Of a stretch of DNA of 64,000 nucleotides, positions 32,554 to 42,483 are shown one piece after another. Below the pieces are notes generated by a model. The model saw only the letters and a program-made list of their open reading frames with translations. It was not told the DNA's origin and made no database searches. Position 1 is the first letter of the stretch; each line of letters opens with the position of its first letter. A program made the translations under genes and the position numbers. The DNA comes from an uncultured Roseibium sp. (GTDB lineage Bacteria; Pseudomonadota; Alphaproteobacteria; Rhizobiales; Stappiaceae), in contig NZ_OY780958.1 in assembly GCF_963675985.1 (NCBI RefSeq), positions 4,092,001 through 4,156,000 of the forward strand. Reading direction: 5' to 3'.

Positions 32554-35175
32554 ATGAAAAAACCATCCATGACCCAAAAAGCTCTCCGTGGCGCCATCGA
32601 GCAAATCTTGAGCCTTGTTGGATTTTCCAACAGGTTGCAGCGAGAATATAAAATCGCAAGCACCAGCGATCTATTCGATAAATACTGGTACCTGGAAAAA
32701 AATCCAGACGTCCGCCGCAGTAAAATGGATCCGCTTATCCATTATCTGAAGTATGGCCATCTCGAAGGGCGGGATCCAGGGCCCGGTTTCAGTGCGAAAG
32801 CCTACTATTTCCTGCATGAAGACGTTAAAAAGGCGGGCCAGATTGCTTTGGTGCACTACGAGCAGCACGGCCGCAACGAAGGGCGTCTAATCTTTGGTTC
32901 GGAGGAGGGGAAAAGGATCCTTTCCACCGAATCCGGCCGGAATATGTTGGCAAGCGGCAAACGCTTCAATAAGGGCTTTTCCAAACAGCATGCGGTGAAC
33001 AGGCGGAATGAGCCGGCGACCGGGGGGATCATCCCGGTCTCTTTTCCCCTGGTCCGCCCCCTCTCCAATCCCTGGGAAGGGCGATCGGTCTTCAGTCCGA
33101 CGTCTAAACCCGGCCAGATAGAGCTGGGCGACGCATTCCTCGGAACAATCGGCCGAGCTTCCGATGCGGACCCGTCCGAACTCAAGGGCCCTCTGGCCGC
33201 TTTCTGCGCGTTGATGGGTTCAGATTTGACAGCCAGCTTCCGGTTTACGGCAGACAATGCCGATGCTGAAGCCTGGGACCTGACGGGCCCATTCACCGAT
33301 CGATCCGAGGCGTTTGTCTTTCCCGCATTCGCTGGCAAGACTGATGTTTCGGTTCTGGACCTGTGGCATGCAGCGGACATGACCCTGCGCATACGCCTGG
33401 AGAACGGAGCGCCCGCTAACGATCCCGCATCGGCGCCGGTGATCCGTCTGTTTCAGGCAGATCCGCTCAGGCTGGGCCGCCTGTCTCTCCTGGCTGAACG
33501 CCCCATTCTGGAGAGCGGCCCGGTCGTGCTGGACGTACCGCTGACAAATCCGTTCTTCCCTGTGCTGATCTGCGTGAATTCGGCCGGCGGCGCGCTGCTG
33601 GCCCTGTCGCTTTTGCCATTTCCGTCCCTTTGCAGAGGAGGTGCCCATTACGGCGAGCTTCTGGCCACATGCGAAGCCCGGTCCGATCTGGAAAACCTTG
33701 CCGACCTGTCTACCCGGTACCTCGCGGCCCGGTTCGAGCAGCCGGCGCCGGACTGGACGATCGACCAGATCCAGGTCCAAACCGGAAATGCCATCGGTTC
33801 CGAACGGATCTTCCGGCCAGATATCCGGCTCTGGACGGCCGTTTGCTTCAACCTTCCGATTTTACCCAAAGAAATTTTGGCGGACGATGCGGCGACAGGC
33901 GAGGCCGAACTGGTCAAGTCTCTTCTGGAATCGCCGCGATCCGACACGCCCCTGTCGATGGATTTCCGTGGCAGGGGATCTTCCGGTATCGATAGGAGTC
34001 TGACCCTGGCGGCAGACTGCATTCCCTCGATCGGTATTATGGTCGCCGGTGACTGGCGCGAAATCCTCGCCAATCGCCCGACGATTCTGGCGGTGACGGA
34101 CGCGCCGACGGCTGTTCCGGCATGGTCATTGACCCGCAGTCCGGCCGATCCGTCCCTCAAATCCGGATCCCTCTCGGCCGGCAATTTTCCGACCCTGGAT
34201 CTGACGGACGCCTCGGCCTCCAAGGTGGATGATGTGCCCGCGTCCGATGCGGGGGATGCCCTTTGCCTGGCCGTTCGGTTCGAGACCCTCTCGCATCCGG
34301 ACGAAGCCCGGCTGCTGATGCCGTTTTCTCCGGAAACAAGCCTGCCGGGCGCACGTCCCGAGATCCGGCCGCGCATATCTGTTTTCATCGCCTGCTCGGC
34401 TAAGGAAAATGCGCTCAGGACCGCCCTGCAGGCACTTTTTCTCCAGGACGGGATCGACATCTGCGACGTTGTTCTGTCTGTCCCTGAAGAAGACGAACAA
34501 GCCCGGCAGATGGTGGCAACGGTCAGCGAGATGGATGCGCCCTGCTCCCTCCGGGTGTCCCTCCGGCCCGAGACGAGCGGTCCCGGCGCTGCCCTGATGT
34601 CCGCTGCCGCCGGCATGACCGGCGATCAGGTCCTGGTCATGAGCGCCGCGGTAGTTCTTCACGATCCCCGGACCCTGTCTCTTCTGGGGAGCATGATCAG
34701 CGAACCGGATGTTGCATCGGCCAGTTGCATGCTTGTCGAGCAGGTCAAGGCCGCGAAAAATGTCGAACGCCTGGAAGTCCGCTCCTATGGATATTTTCTC
34801 AACCGACCGATCGCGGACAGAACTGCATCGATTACGGTCTGGGAACCTGGATGCCAGGGCATCTTCCTCCGGGAGGATTATCCGGTCTTTGCCAACCATG
34901 GCGACCTGTTCCTGACCAAAAAGACGACCCTCGCCGAACTGGACGGGGCCTCTCCGGTTTTGGACAACCTTTCGGACGTGGCTCTCAAGATCGGCAGCCT
35001 TGCCTATGGAAAAGGTCTGCGGCAGATCGGAACCTCGGTAGTCAGCGCGGGCGTGACGAAGGACGTTCTGCCCCCGGTTGACCGGACACCGTTCGAGGTT
35101 CTTTCAGGCCTGGCACCGTCCGAGAGTGCGCAATTCCATCCGAACGATATCGTCATAAGAATGCTGGACACATGA
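32554..35175 (+). CDS. Large glycan-locus protein with GT2-like domain lacking DxD
   Basis: This 873-residue protein carries, at about 35-120, two copies of a short motif found at the N-terminus of many surface-polysaccharide transferases (F-D-K-Y-W-Y-L-E-K-N-P-D-V ... HYLKYG-x-x-EGR, then F-S-A-K-A-Y-Y ... HYEQHGRNEGR). A long, unrecognised centre (150-600) follows. The C-terminus (605-800) has a GT2-like fold, PRISVFIACSAKENALRTAL, but the strand that should end in DxD reads V693-L-V-M-S697-A698-A699. So it may be a non-catalytic or very divergent transferase. It overlaps the next gene by ATGA. Confidence 0.6.
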   Translation: MKKPSMTQKALRGAIEQILSLVGFSNRLQREYKIASTSDLFDKYWYLEKNPDVRRSKMDPLIHYLKYGHLEGRDPGPGFSAKAYYFLHEDVKKAGQIALVHYEQHGRNEGRLIFGSEEGKRILSTESGRNMLASGKRFNKGFSKQHAVNRRNEPATGGIIPVSFPLVRPLSNPWEGRSVFSPTSKPGQIELGDAFLGTIGRASDADPSELKGPLAAFCALMGSDLTASFRFTADNADAEAWDLTGPFTDRSEAFVFPAFAGKTDVSVLDLWHAADMTLRIRLENGAPANDPASAPVIRLFQADPLRLGRLSLLAERPILESGPVVLDVPLTNPFFPVLICVNSAGGALLALSLLPFPSLCRGGAHYGELLATCEARSDLENLADLSTRYLAARFEQPAPDWTIDQIQVQTGNAIGSERIFRPDIRLWTAVCFNLPILPKEILADDAATGEAELVKSLLESPRSDTPLSMDFRGRGSSGIDRSLTLAADCIPSIGIMVAGDWREILANRPTILAVTDAPTAVPAWSLTRSPADPSLKSGSLSAGNFPTLDLTDASASKVDDVPASDAGDALCLAVRFETLSHPDEARLLMPFSPETSLPGARPEIRPRISVFIACSAKENALRTALQALFLQDGIDICDVVLSVPEEDEQARQMVATVSEMDAPCSLRVSLRPETSGPGAALMSAAAGMTGDQVLVMSAAVVLHDPRTLSLLGSMISEPDVASASCMLVEQVKAAKNVERLEVRSYGYFLNRPIADRTASITVWEPGCQGIFLREDYPVFANHGDLFLTKKTTLAELDGASPVLDNLSDVALKIGSLAYGKGLRQIGTSVVSAGVTKDVLPPVDRTPFEVLSGLAPSESAQFHPNDIVIRMLDT

Positions 35176-36716
35176 ATGTCTGCATCCTTGTCGGCTCATC
35201 GGAACAACTGAAAAACGCCGGCGTTCGCATTCGCTACGAGCGGCTGAAATCCATCTTCACGCTCGCGGGCCATCGCCTCGACATCGCGCCCCTTTCCAAA
35301 TTCTCGCGACGTGAACACTTTCGGCATGACATCTACATCTTCAGCAAATGCTACGATGCAGCGTCTCTCGTAATTGCACATCGTTTGCGCGCGTCCGGTA
35401 TCCCGTTCGGCGTCGATTTGTTCGACGACTGGTTTTCCCACACCACGGACAGCCGGTTTACCAGATACCGGTCCTGGCTCGGCCATTTTCTGAAGCTGGC
35501 AAATTTCGTAATCGCTGCCTCGGGCCAAATCCGCGGGGTCACGGACGCCTTCGGGAGCACACTTCCCTTTCATGTGGTGAACGATCCCTTCAATCCCGAT
35601 TTCTCACCCGCCAGGCTGATCGAGACTTTGAACCGAAAGCAGGATGAGGTGATACGGACGGGACGGATCCGGGTCCTGTGGTTCGGGATCGGCGACAACC
35701 CGCATTTTCCGGTGGGCCTGCAGGATCTTGTCGCATTCAGCGATATGCTCGCGGAAATGCGCAATCGTGGTCTGGAGATCCAACTCGACATCCTGACGAA
35801 CCGAAGGGCGATGACGCCTGAACGCCTCGAGATGCTGAAGCGGCTGCCGGTGGCTTACGAACTGTCGAAATGGAGCGTGCAGCTTGAACGGGACATGCTG
35901 AACGAGAGCACGGCCAGTTTCCTGCCGGTCAATTATCAGGCCTTCAGCACCACGAAGTCACTGAACAGAGCCGTAACGGCCCTTTGTACCGGATCGCAGG
36001 TCCTGTCGGCCGGATATCCGCTCTACGACCGTCTCGCCCCTTTCGTCTATCGCAATGCCCAGACCTTTCTGCGCGATGCGAAGTCCGGCTCCATGGCCCT
36101 CAGGGAAACCACCTTACCCGCATTTAATCGCCTGCTATCCGATGTCGCCTCGCCCGCCTCGGAAGGCGAAAAGCTTGTCGCATTCCTGAACCGGTTCACA
36201 CCCGATCCGCCCGACGATGAGACCATCGACATGACACGACCGCTTGCAGCGGTTATTCATGGCAGCGTTTCCTCGTGGCGGATTCATCGACTGGCTAAAA
36301 GACTGTCGGCCTTGTCTGTCGCAAGCCCCTATTGTGCCCTGCCAATGGACTGGGACGTGTCTTTCAGAAATCACAACGGGGAAAAAGATCCTGAAATTCT
36401 GTTGTCGAGACGATGCATGAAGCTGCTTGGCGCGGATGTCGCCAAAAACTTTGTTCCGGTAACAGACGGATTTTTCGGAACCCGGTACAGTTTGAGGCTC
36501 GCGCAGCTTCTGCCTGATTTCAGCTCCTGCAATTGGGTTCAACCCAACCTGGGCTCCTCCCTTGCCTTCATAACGACACAGCCATCCACCATTCGGGCCG
36601 TTATAAAGGCCATTCAGGCCTTGTTTCCCGGCCTGCCCTGCGTCTATTCAGAAAAATCCAGGCTACCACTTGTCTATAATTTCGATGACCGCCTGTCCAC
36701 GGGAGTAGCAGCTTAA
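35172..36716 (+). CDS. Putative GT-B-type glycan-locus protein
   Basis: This 514-residue protein opens MNVCILVGSSEQLKNAGVRI then RYERLKSIF, typical of GT-B N-termini, with FGVDLFDDWFSH and VIAASGQIRGVTDAFG closing the first Rossmann half. The second half has RIRVLWFGIGDNPHF and ends near STTKSLNRAVTALCTGSQV. A further 160 residues (about 355-514) have no recognised domain. The family EX7E is not obvious. The gene is coupled to both neighbours by overlaps (ATGA before, TAATG after), suggesting one transcript and possibly a complex. Confidence 0.55.
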   Translation: MNVCILVGSSEQLKNAGVRIRYERLKSIFTLAGHRLDIAPLSKFSRREHFRHDIYIFSKCYDAASLVIAHRLRASGIPFGVDLFDDWFSHTTDSRFTRYRSWLGHFLKLANFVIAASGQIRGVTDAFGSTLPFHVVNDPFNPDFSPARLIETLNRKQDEVIRTGRIRVLWFGIGDNPHFPVGLQDLVAFSDMLAEMRNRGLEIQLDILTNRRAMTPERLEMLKRLPVAYELSKWSVQLERDMLNESTASFLPVNYQAFSTTKSLNRAVTALCTGSQVLSAGYPLYDRLAPFVYRNAQTFLRDAKSGSMALRETTLPAFNRLLSDVASPASEGEKLVAFLNRFTPDPPDDETIDMTRPLAAVIHGSVSSWRIHRLAKRLSALSVASPYCALPMDWDVSFRNHNGEKDPEILLSRRCMKLLGADVAKNFVPVTDGFFGTRYSLRLAQLLPDFSSCNWVQPNLGSSLAFITTQPSTIRAVIKAIQALFPGLPCVYSEKSRLPLVYNFDDRLSTGVAA

Positions 36717-39700
36717 TGTCCGAACGCCATGCGGTATTTCTGGTAAACCTTCTTCAGGACGTGAATATCATCCGTCCTCTCGTTTTCATGACCGCGCGCG
36801 ATCTTGGAATGAAGACCGTCATATTGGTCATCAAGAACTTCCATGTTCGCGACAAGACGGGGGTCTGGGGCCAGGAGCTGTCCGAGATTTGCGAAGCGAC
36901 CGGCGCTGTCAGGATCGAAATCGACGATGCCGCGGGCGCGATGCCGCACCTTGAAGGCAAATCGGGCGTTCTCGTTGCCGCAAGCGAATCCAACCTCAAG
37001 GCACACAAGCCGACCCACGACATTTTCTTGAATGCCCCGGCCTCGTTCCTGAAGGTCAACCTGCAGCACGGTTATGAATCGGTCGGCCTTCTGCAGAGCC
37101 GCGATCATGACCGCGCCCATGGGCAAAAGGTGGCGTTCGGAGCGGATATCGTCTGCTCCTGGAGCCCACCTTCGGTTTTGAAATCTCTTCTGCCGCCGCA
37201 AATGTCGAAGATATATGTCACCGGGCCATCGGCCATTCTACAGATGACACCGCCCCGCAACCTGGCCACGGATCGCATCGAACGCGGGATCATCTGCGAG
37301 AACCTGCATTCCGTCAGATTGAATGTCTCCGGTGACTTCAAACTCGATTTCATGTCGGTGTTCTCCGACTTCTGCAGCCACCTCGGAACCAACGGGCGCA
37401 AGGTTACCCTGAGGCCTCATCCCGGCGGCCAGTATGTGCTGAAGCAGAATATCGAGCTGCCCGGCAACGTGACGATCAACAACAACCCGATCTACAAGGT
37501 CGACCTGCCCCGTTACTCCTACGGCATTTCTGCTCCGTCTTCGGTCCTCATCGACATGGTTCTGGCCGGTATCCCGACCGCCGTTTGGAGCGATGCGGGC
37601 AGTGTGATGGATGCGGACAACTATGCAGGCCTGACCCACATATCGACCCTATCGGACTGGATCGACTTCAGCCGTGAAGCGGTCGCCCATCCGATGCGTT
37701 TCATCAGCGCCCAGGAAAAGTTTCTTGAGAAGCTGAGAATGCCGAAGGATCCGATGGTCGTCTATGAACGCTTCGCGAAGCTGTTCGATCCATCCGTCGA
37801 GATCGCCGTCCCGGTGAAAAGCGGCGTCCGGGCAAAGGAACGGGTGCTGTTCGTCGAAGACAGCCTCGATTCGCATCTTCATTCCGCATTCCTCGATCCG
37901 TTGGAAAAGCTGGAGGAACCGTCCGAACTCGAGATCGATGTCCTGCATGAAAAACACATGATCGCGAGCCTGGCGGAAAAATCGGTTCAAGATTACCTCG
38001 ACACGCGCATGAGCCGTTTCGATCCGACGTCGATTGTCCTCAGTCAGTACCGCGGCCCGCAACTCGACTTCATCGTGGACTGGGCACGGGACCGGAAAAT
38101 TCCGGTCGTCCAGTATGCGACCAACCGGCTGTTCAATGTTCCGCCGAAGGCGCCAAATCGCGAGTATCGGCACCTCGGTCGTACCAAGCGGCTGGCAAAC
38201 GTGAAATTTGCGCTCGATACCGTGGATCTCGTCTACTGCTCGACACCGCAGATGCACGACCGCATCGCCCAGCTCGGTAACAGCGCGCACTTGAGCCATG
38301 GCACGATGACCTGCTCGAGCGATATCGCGGTTTCCGCCGAACCGGGGCCGATAACCAGGGTCGGCTATATCTGCAGCGGCTACCAATACGATCTTGACGT
38401 CATCGTTCCGGCCGTCTGCGCGCTGTTGCAGGAAAATCCGGGAATCGGCTTCGACTACATGGGCGAACTGCCCCTGCCCGAACCGCTGACGGCATTCGGC
38501 GATCGCGTCCGCACGATACCCGTGTCCCGTTCCTACAAGAATTTACTCAAAGACCTGGCCGGAATGAAATGGGATATCGGCTTGTGCCCGCTCGCCGATA
38601 CGGACGTCGGCTTCGGCAAATCGAATGATCTCTGGGTCCAGTTGACCGCATGCGGTGCCGCGGTGATCGCAACCCGGCATCCGGCCTATGACCCTTGCTG
38701 TGCCGACGGATGCGGCGTTCTTGTCGACACCCCGGACCAATGGCCCGCCGCGCTCAAGGCGCTGGCCTCCGATCCGCAGGCGCGCTTCGACTGCGTGCGC
38801 AAGGCCCAGGAACGGCTCGCGCGCGATTACACGCCCGCGGCCCATCGTGCCCAGATCTTCGACATGCTGGAGCAGGCACGGACCAACCGTACGAGCAAGC
38901 TGGACACCCTCCTGGACGGGCAACGCATCCTTTATGTTGCAAACGGGTTCATCCCGACCCTGCAGTTGAGTTTCATCAAACCGCTTGCCCCGATTATCGA
39001 AACCGGCCGGACCCAAATGGAGATCCTGACCGAGAAGTCGATCTCCGACAACGGAACAAAGCCGGCCAGCAGCGACGATAACCGTCCCTATATCCAGGAG
39101 AAGCTGGAGAGTTTCGATCCCACGATCATCGTTTTCTGCAGGTACAGCGGACCGCACCTGGACCTGTTCCTGGACTGGGTCAACGAGAAGCAAATTCCCG
39201 TTCTCTACCAGGTCGACGACGATCTGCTCAACGTGCCGGAGAACCTGGGGCAGAAGAAATTCCGCTACCACAACGCGCCGGAACGGATTGCAACGGTCAA
39301 GGCGCTTCTGAACCGCTCCGACCTGATCTACGCATCCAACACCCGACTGAAGGACCGGATTGCCTCCCAGGGCGCCAAGGCGCAGATCAAGGCTGGGGCG
39401 ATTTATTGCTCAGCCAAGGTGTTGTCGCCGGCCGTCGATAGACCTGTGCGAAAGGTCGGCTACATGGCCAGCGCCGACCACTCCCATAATCTCGTTCCAG
39501 TCCTCCCGGCGATTGCCCGCTACCTGCGCGCCAATCCGGATGTGCAATTCGAATTCTTCGGCTCGATCCCGACCCCGCCCGAACTTGCGGAATTCAAGTC
39601 GCGGGTGAAGAGCGCCCCTCCGATCGCCAACTACAACGAGTTCCTTGAGGAGTTTTCCAAGTACGGGTGGGATATCGGGATCTGTCCGCTCACACCGATC

Positions 39701-40012
39701 ATGTTCAACCTGATGAAGGCCAACACGAAGTGGGTGGAATACACCGCCGTTGGCGCGGCGGTGGTTGCCAGCCGGGGAACCGTTTATGACGACTGCTGTT
39801 CCGACGGTTGCGGCATTCTGGCGGCGACGGAGGACGACTGGTTCAACGCGCTGCAATCACTGACGGCCGATCCCAAGGCCCGTTTCGGTCAGGTCAAGCG
39901 GGCGCAGGAAAAACTGACGAAAAAATATTCGACTGATGCCCTGCGGGACCAGGTGCTGCGGATCTTCGAGAAGACGATAGAGCTCAGGGCCGCGCGGAAA
40001 CCTAGGCGATAA
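36716..40012 (+). CDS. Giant glycan-locus protein with duplicated GT-B-like modules
   Basis: 1098 residues in three parts. Part 1 (1-365) resembles the capsule/CDP-glycerol transferase fold: VTLRPHPGGQYVLKQ, YSYGISAPSSVLIDMVLAGI and PTAVW. Parts 2 (about 375-735) and 3 (736-1098) are tandem copies of one module: each has F-D-P-T-x-I-V ... R-x-S/R-G-P, a V-G-Y-x-x-S strand, W-D-I-G-x-C-P-L, and CCADGCG (661) or CCSDGCG (1026), followed by R-F-x-x-V-x-x-A-Q-E. Each module looks like a full GT-B. No membrane segment. The gene converges with, and overlaps by 11 bases, the gene on the other strand. Confidence 0.65.
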   Translation: MSERHAVFLVNLLQDVNIIRPLVFMTARDLGMKTVILVIKNFHVRDKTGVWGQELSEICEATGAVRIEIDDAAGAMPHLEGKSGVLVAASESNLKAHKPTHDIFLNAPASFLKVNLQHGYESVGLLQSRDHDRAHGQKVAFGADIVCSWSPPSVLKSLLPPQMSKIYVTGPSAILQMTPPRNLATDRIERGIICENLHSVRLNVSGDFKLDFMSVFSDFCSHLGTNGRKVTLRPHPGGQYVLKQNIELPGNVTINNNPIYKVDLPRYSYGISAPSSVLIDMVLAGIPTAVWSDAGSVMDADNYAGLTHISTLSDWIDFSREAVAHPMRFISAQEKFLEKLRMPKDPMVVYERFAKLFDPSVEIAVPVKSGVRAKERVLFVEDSLDSHLHSAFLDPLEKLEEPSELEIDVLHEKHMIASLAEKSVQDYLDTRMSRFDPTSIVLSQYRGPQLDFIVDWARDRKIPVVQYATNRLFNVPPKAPNREYRHLGRTKRLANVKFALDTVDLVYCSTPQMHDRIAQLGNSAHLSHGTMTCSSDIAVSAEPGPITRVGYICSGYQYDLDVIVPAVCALLQENPGIGFDYMGELPLPEPLTAFGDRVRTIPVSRSYKNLLKDLAGMKWDIGLCPLADTDVGFGKSNDLWVQLTACGAAVIATRHPAYDPCCADGCGVLVDTPDQWPAALKALASDPQARFDCVRKAQERLARDYTPAAHRAQIFDMLEQARTNRTSKLDTLLDGQRILYVANGFIPTLQLSFIKPLAPIIETGRTQMEILTEKSISDNGTKPASSDDNRPYIQEKLESFDPTIIVFCRYSGPHLDLFLDWVNEKQIPVLYQVDDDLLNVPENLGQKKFRYHNAPERIATVKALLNRSDLIYASNTRLKDRIASQGAKAQIKAGAIYCSAKVLSPAVDRPVRKVGYMASADHSHNLVPVLPAIARYLRANPDVQFEFFGSIPTPPELAEFKSRVKSAPPIANYNEFLEEFSKYGWDIGICPLTPIMFNLMKANTKWVEYTAVGAAVVASRGTVYDDCCSDGCGILAATEDDWFNALQSLTADPKARFGQVKRAQEKLTKKYSTDALRDQVLRIFEKTIELRAARKPRR

Positions 40013-40568
40013 GGGCAATTTGCTCCGGCTCAAGCGACAGGCATTGGATCAGGGCGTCCGTCTCGAAGGCGTGGGCTGCGCCGCACAGGTACAGCTCGCG
40101 CGCGACCTCCATCGTCTCCAGGCAGGTTGGCGCCCCGGTATCGAGCCGTATGGCATATCCCCCGCCGCCGGAGCGCATCATTTCGACCGGGAGGCTCTTC
40201 CAGTCCCGGGCCAGCGCCTGATGGATGTCGTCGTCCGGCACGGCAGCATGGAGATAGTAGATTTTCTCGAATTTCCGTTCGGACGCGGATCTGTGCAGGC
40301 CATAGACCGCGTAGCCATCGCGCATGTAGGCCTGACGCGCGTCCTCTGAACGAACCGAGAGCGCGCTGTTATAGAGCCGCAGGAGTTCGGCGGGATAGGA
40401 CCCTTCGGTGTTCAATGGCTTGACGATCTTCCGACCGTCGAATTTTCCGTTGGTGTAGAGATATTTCTTCGTCCCCTTCGGCGCTTTGACGTCTTTCAGA
40501 TAGTCGAATGCACTCTGCGCCTCTGCCTCGAAGAACCCGGCCATGATCAACGCTGAAGTCTTTGCCAC
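40002..40568 (-). CDS. Hypothetical 188-residue protein of the glycan locus
   Basis: Start GTG 40568, with CGGAG seven to eight bases upstream; an internal ATG at 40544 is the alternative. The sequence is soluble with no signal peptide: KFEKIYYLHAAVPDDDIHQA, MMRSGGGGYAIRLDTGAPTC, and a C-terminal helix AHAFETDALIQCLSLEPEQI. No family recognised. It is the last gene of the three-gene minus-strand set (854, 631, 188 residues), 19 bases after its upstream neighbour. Confidence 0.6.
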   Translation of the reverse strand: MAKTSALIMAGFFEAEAQSAFDYLKDVKAPKGTKKYLYTNGKFDGRKIVKPLNTEGSYPAELLRLYNSALSVRSEDARQAYMRDGYAVYGLHRSASERKFEKIYYLHAAVPDDDIHQALARDWKSLPVEMMRSGGGGYAIRLDTGAPTCLETMEVARELYLCGAAHAFETDALIQCLSLEPEQIALIA

Positions 40569-40587
40569 TGCGATACTCCGGTTTCCG

Positions 40588-42483
40588 TCAGACGAAGGGG
40601 CGGGTTTCGAATTCGCGCAACATGCGCCAGGCAGTCCCGTCGCCCAGTTCCGTCATCGAGTACTGGTTATAGGCCAGGTGTTGAAGCCAAGGCGTTCGAT
40701 CCGGATAAACCGGGTTTTCGATGAGGCTGAAGTCGGTCCGGCCCACGGGGGCGGCCGCGCTTGTCTCTGAAACGAAAACCGGAACTCCGGCGATGGCGGC
40801 TTCGATCGCGATGTTGGAGGAATGGGTCACCAGGGCGAAAGACCGGCGGAACACATCCTCGATCGGCTCGACGGTCTCGCCGGGCTGCGGTTTGACCCGA
40901 ACAACGATCTCCCGGTCCGTATGGCTCTTCAGAGTGGCCAGTGTCATTTCCAGCCAGTCATGGCAGTCATGGGCATTCATGAAATAGTCGGTCGGCGGGC
41001 AGACCAGGATGACGGACCCGTCTCGGTTCCAGGACTGCATCTCTATATCGAGGGCAGACAATCTGTCGGGCGGGCATTCCCTGATCGGGCCCGCCTCGTA
41101 GCCGTTTCGCGTGATCCGGTAATTCACACCATGACCGCGGCTGAAATAGGCATGGTCGATGTAGAAGAAATACTGGTTGTTGTCCTTGGCGTATTGCACG
41201 ACGGTGTCGCTGCCGCGCAGAACCCCCCAGACGATGGGCACGCCCGGCCGGTACCCGGTTTCGTCTTCCGCATACCGCAGCTCACAGCCGATACCCTTAG
41301 CGAAATTCCGGATCATCGCATTGCCGCCGCCGCCGCGGTTCAGGTAACAGGTCACCATGTGAGCCTGAAGATCCTGCGGCGGCACGTGCAGATGAAACCG
41401 GGAAACGCGGACCTCCTGTTCGGTCCGAAACACGGCCTGACCCGCGACGCCGACCGTTCCGATCGCACGCAAAGGCATGACGATCCCTAAATTGCCGGCC
41501 TGGTCCGCTATTCCCAGATCCTGCCGGTAAGTGAGTTGCAGGTCATCGGGCTGGCGGGTGTCGCCAGTACTGATATCGAGAACGCCTTGCTCGCCTGCAT
41601 TAACCAGCGGCAGGAGCTTGTCGTCGAGCTCACGGAAATACGTTTCGTTCTCTTCCGTCACCACCGGCACGTCACGGGCGCCTTCCCATTCGACCGATCC
41701 CGATTCGAATGCCTCGAAGGCCTCGCTGTAGATCGCCTTGTCGGCGGAAGACAGAGAGGCTTTTCCGACGAAGGGAAGGATCATCGCATCTGGACCGTTG
41801 AGAACCCGGCTGACATGCTCCGTCGCGAGGTCATCGGACGACGGGGATTTCGCCCCGAACAGGCGTACCAACCGGCCAAACAACGCACGAACAGGCGTTT
41901 TGCCAAGATACGACGGAAGGCTGCTTTCATCCACAGCCGCTTGGGAACGGGGCAAGATTCCCATCCATGCCTTAGCGCGGCAGACACCGGCCCCCGTATC
42001 GTCGAAACGGTCCTCGCCCTCGTCGGAGAGAACCGCTTTGAGGGCCGCAATGAAGCCCGTCGCCAGAACCGAAAGCCGCGGAACCAGGCACAAAACCGCT
42101 TCCGTCTCCAATCCGTCTACGGCCGGTTGCAGGTCCTTTTCCAGAACCGGCGTCACCACCTGATGGAGGTCTTGTCTTTCCGCATTGGCCTGAAAACACT
42201 CCAGGGAGGCTTCAGTCGGCAGTGCAACGATCACCTTTAACTCCGGCAGCGCCAACTGCAGAACCTGACCGAGAGCAGGCGTGGCAGCGACATCCTCGAA
42301 CACCGCAATCGGGCAGATCAGATAAATCCGGTCTTTCGGCACCGCCTGCAGATCGGCCTCGCCTCCCGCCCGCGAGAGCCAGGAACCGATTGCCTGCCGG
42401 TTCTTCTCAAGCAGGTCCGGAAGTTCATCGGCCAGAAATCGGCGCGTCTTGATGTCCCGTATCAGGTCGCGATTGGAATTCAC
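40588..42483 (-). CDS. Large glycan-locus protein, capsule-synthesis-like C-terminus
   Basis: This 631-residue protein starts at GTG 42483, overlapping the previous stop as GTGA. The N-terminal half (to about 330) is unrecognised. The C-terminal half has a GT-B look: a histidine-rich FYIDHAYFSRGHGVNYRITR, VRVKPQPGE (a sugar-phosphate-contact motif of capsule and CDP-glycerol transferases), and FALVTHSSNIAIEAAIAGVP, where S-S-N-x-A-x-E-A-x-x-x-G-x-P is the conserved helix contacting the donor. Likely a capsule transferase; specificity unknown. Confidence 0.6.
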   Translation of the reverse strand: MNSNRDLIRDIKTRRFLADELPDLLEKNRQAIGSWLSRAGGEADLQAVPKDRIYLICPIAVFEDVAATPALGQVLQLALPELKVIVALPTEASLECFQANAERQDLHQVVTPVLEKDLQPAVDGLETEAVLCLVPRLSVLATGFIAALKAVLSDEGEDRFDDTGAGVCRAKAWMGILPRSQAAVDESSLPSYLGKTPVRALFGRLVRLFGAKSPSSDDLATEHVSRVLNGPDAMILPFVGKASLSSADKAIYSEAFEAFESGSVEWEGARDVPVVTEENETYFRELDDKLLPLVNAGEQGVLDISTGDTRQPDDLQLTYRQDLGIADQAGNLGIVMPLRAIGTVGVAGQAVFRTEQEVRVSRFHLHVPPQDLQAHMVTCYLNRGGGGNAMIRNFAKGIGCELRYAEDETGYRPGVPIVWGVLRGSDTVVQYAKDNNQYFFYIDHAYFSRGHGVNYRITRNGYEAGPIRECPPDRLSALDIEMQSWNRDGSVILVCPPTDYFMNAHDCHDWLEMTLATLKSHTDREIVVRVKPQPGETVEPIEDVFRRSFALVTHSSNIAIEAAIAGVPVFVSETSAAAPVGRTDFSLIENPVYPDRTPWLQHLAYNQYSMTELGDGTAWRMLREFETRPFV

